Below are positions 62,175 to 64,000 of a stretch of 64,000 nucleotides of DNA, in pieces (position 1 is the first letter of the stretch; the number at the start of each line of letters is the position of its first letter). This stretch comes from Afipia sp. (GTDB lineage Bacteria; Pseudomonadota; Alphaproteobacteria; Rhizobiales; Xanthobacteraceae). The stretch lies in assembly GCA_017308575.1 (NCBI GenBank), contig JAFKEQ010000003.1, positions 496,001-560,000 of the forward strand, given 5' to 3'. A program made the position numbers and the translations under genes. The notes under the pieces were generated by a model. The model saw nothing but the letters and a program-made list of their open reading frames with translations. It was not told the origin of the DNA and did no database searches.

Positions 62175-62629
62175 TGTCTAAAATCTTTTGTAAAAAAAAG
62201 CCGACGGACTCAAATAATGATCCGGTTATGCCTATATCTTGATCGGTTCCGCGGGAAAAGCCAAAGCACTTATCGGTTTGGTCCGTATCTGGCCCGGAAA
62301 ATGCTTTGGGAACCCAAAATTCCCTTGGCAAGGCGTTCCCGAACCGTTAAACAATCCCTTCCGGGCGTGCTGGCTGTCGCTGGCGCGTCCGTGTTCGTTT
62401 TCCGAAAATCAAACCAATAGGAGTTCATTCCTCGTCGATCATTCCGCATGGATTGCTGACAAGGAACGAAAGCCATTGTTTTGACGAGGGAAAATGAGCA
62501 GGGGCATTTACTGGCGTCAAGCCGGTGAATCTCCATCCTGTCCAAGACTGCAGGTGCCTTGTCCGAATCCCTTGTGGAAACGGCTTCGCTTAATTCCCTG
62601 CACAGACGGGTGAAAACCGGATTTCGTGA
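62175..62629. other. AT-richer intergenic region upstream of the glycosyltransferase
   Basis: About 455 bases, low in GC up to about 62500, with short frames that show no family or composition. It probably contains the glycosyltransferase promoter and the rplJL promoter, since rplA ends in a terminator. Confidence 0.45.
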
Positions 62630-62836
62630 CCCACCCCCCATTGGGCGGTGGCTGCGGATTTGGTTCGAACCTCGACACCTCGTTCGGTGCCGCAAGGCGG
62701 CCGGGCGGGAGGGCAGGCTTCCGAAATGTCGTCGTGCCCGACGTGTTGAGATGAATGTCTCGAGGCTAGCGGGCAGGACGATCGGTGCAACCCGGCGGTT
62801 CTGCTCAGGCGGACCGCCAACCGGAAAGAGCTTGCT
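62630..62836 (+). promoter_or_regulatory. rplJ (L10) leader, copy B
   Basis: About 200 bases directly before rplJ, with CCCACCCCCC...GGGCGGTGG (stem), CTCGACACC...GGTGCCGCAAGGC, AGGGCAGGC, and GGCGGTTCTG...GGACCGCC (62793-62815). In gamma- and alphaproteobacteria the L10-L7/L12 complex binds such a leader to repress translation. The first 85 bases recur as copy A at 61041. Confidence 0.7.
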
Positions 62837-63355
62837 GTGGAACGAGCGGCAAAAAAAGAGGCGGTCGAAGCGCTTAAGGGGACTTTCCAGTCCACCGGCG
62901 TTGCGGTCGTTGCTCATTATTCCGGCCTGACCGTTGCCCAGATGCAGACTCTGCGGACGCAGATGAAGCAGGCTGGCGCCTCGGTGAAGGTCTCGAAGAA
63001 CCGTCTCGCCAAAATTGCTCTTGAAGGCACGGATGTTGTTTCCATCGGTTCCCTGCTGAAGGGACCGACCGTGATCGCGACTTCTAGCGATCCGGTAGCA
63101 GCACCCAAGGTCGCCATCGAATTCGCCAAGGCCAACGACAAGTTCGTCATCCTTGGCGGTGCGATGGGAACGACTGTCCTGAATCCCGACGCTGTGAAGG
63201 CGCTTGCCTCGCTGCCGTCGCTTGATGAACTGCGCGCGAAACTCATCGGCCTCATTGTGGCGCCGGCGACGAAGATCGCTCAGCTCTCCACCGCGCCTGC
63301 TGCGAAGCTTGCTCGTGTGGTTCAGGCCTATGCCTCAAAGGGTGAAGCGGCGTGA
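62837..63355 (+). CDS. rplJ: 50S ribosomal protein L10
   Basis: 172 residues from GTG 62837 (GGAAAGAGC in front). [43 protein letters not shown] and a C-terminal helix that binds L7/L12 dimers. It anchors the stalk to L11 rRNA and autoregulates through its leader. Confidence 0.98.
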   Translation: MERAAKKEAVEALKGTFQSTGVAVVAHYSGLTVAQMQTLRTQMKQAGASVKVSKNRLAKIALEGTDVVSIGSLLKGPTVIATSSDPVAAPKVAIEFAKANDKFVILGGAMGTTVLNPDAVKALASLPSLDELRAKLIGLIVAPATKIAQLSTAPAAKLARVVQAYASKGEAA

Positions 63356-63406
63356 CGCCATTCCCTATCTCAACTGGTTCGAACTGATACGCTGAAGGAA
63401 ACTAAA

Positions 63407-63787
<381 letters not shown>

Positions 63788-63855
63788 CCACGGGTTACCT
63801 GAGCGAAGTCCCCGGAAGCCGAGTGCGATCCGGGGATCGCAGTAAACAGGGAAGC

Positions 63856-63879
63856 GGCCGGTTCCATCGGGAGCCGGCC
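63856..63879 (+). terminator. Hairpin in the rplL-rpoB gap (possible attenuator)
   Basis: GGCCGGtTC/GAgCCGGCC stem around CATCGG, 69 bases after rplL. No T run, so partial termination or RNase processing is more likely than full stop, as at the equivalent E. coli site. Confidence 0.45.
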
Positions 63880-64000
63880 TCTCCTCACAAGGCGGTGACG
63901 GTTCGGTGAGTGCCCACTCGAATTGCCGCAATGACCGCCCATATAGAGAGAGGCACGAAAGGACGAGCCGCCTTTGAAACCGGGATCGTGTTCAGGGCGG

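Overview
The window is a high-GC chromosomal segment from an alphaproteobacterium, most likely of the Bradyrhizobium / Rhodopseudomonas / Afipia / Nitrobacter group. The basis is gene content (DUF2336, PAS_5, BTLCP transglutaminase-like protein, HWE histidine kinase, two-domain PilZ protein), CtrA-type boxes, and several families of short palindromic intergenic repeats typical of that group. I cannot name a species. I see no prophage, insertion sequence with transposase, CRISPR array or plasmid gene; most of the window is ordinary core and near-core chromosome.

Layout. 0-6.9 kb: small envelope and signalling genes (gamma-carbonic anhydrase, GDSL esterase, BTLCP protease, PilZ, PAS_5, rhomboid protease, CBS protein). 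7-21.7 kb: patatin lipase, a GGDEF/EAL regulator, nitroreductase, thrS, MFS pump, yidD, an IscU-like scaffold, folE, hisI, lytic transglycosylase, TauE-like exporter. 21.9-25.4 kb: DUF2336 protein, Hpt plus response-regulator pair, NAD kinase. 26-31 kb: a TonB receptor behind a cobalamin riboswitch, with a lipoprotein, TspO and a serine hydrolase beside it. 31-36.8 kb: PRC-barrel protein, small exported proteins, RlmB, an odd two-helix ion channel, and tRNA-Thr, tRNA-Tyr and tRNA-Gly. 36.9-44.1 kb: glycosyltransferase, MsbA-like ABC exporter, TetR/MFS pair, NodU-type carbamoyltransferase. 44.9-50.6 kb: a TetR-controlled operon (ACAD11-like acyl-CoA dehydrogenase, kinase-like phosphotransferase, two SDRs, histidine phosphatase) that looks like a 4-hydroxyacyl-CoA pathway. 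50.8-56.1 kb: serine hydrolase, chemoreceptor, HWE histidine kinase.

56.2-64 kb is the tRNA-Trp/secE/nusG/rplKA/rplJL ribosomal region, ending before rpoB. It has been opened in two places. A Tat-signal deaminase and a zinc-ribbon membrane protein lie between tRNA-Trp and secE. A 2-hydroxyacid dehydrogenase and a low-GC, oppositely oriented glycosyltransferase lie between rplA and rplJ.

The most unusual structure is there: a roughly 85-base structured element of the rplJ (L10) leader is present twice, at about 61041-61125 and 62630-62720, as diverged direct repeats flanking the low-GC glycosyltransferase. Other points to follow up are the 4-hydroxyacid-type operon with its 15-bp inverted operator, the ion channel whose filter reads TVGDAN, a CtrA-like motif shared by two promoters, a possible terminator-ended small RNA near 5.3 kb, and a palindromic repeat fused to the 5' end of hisI.
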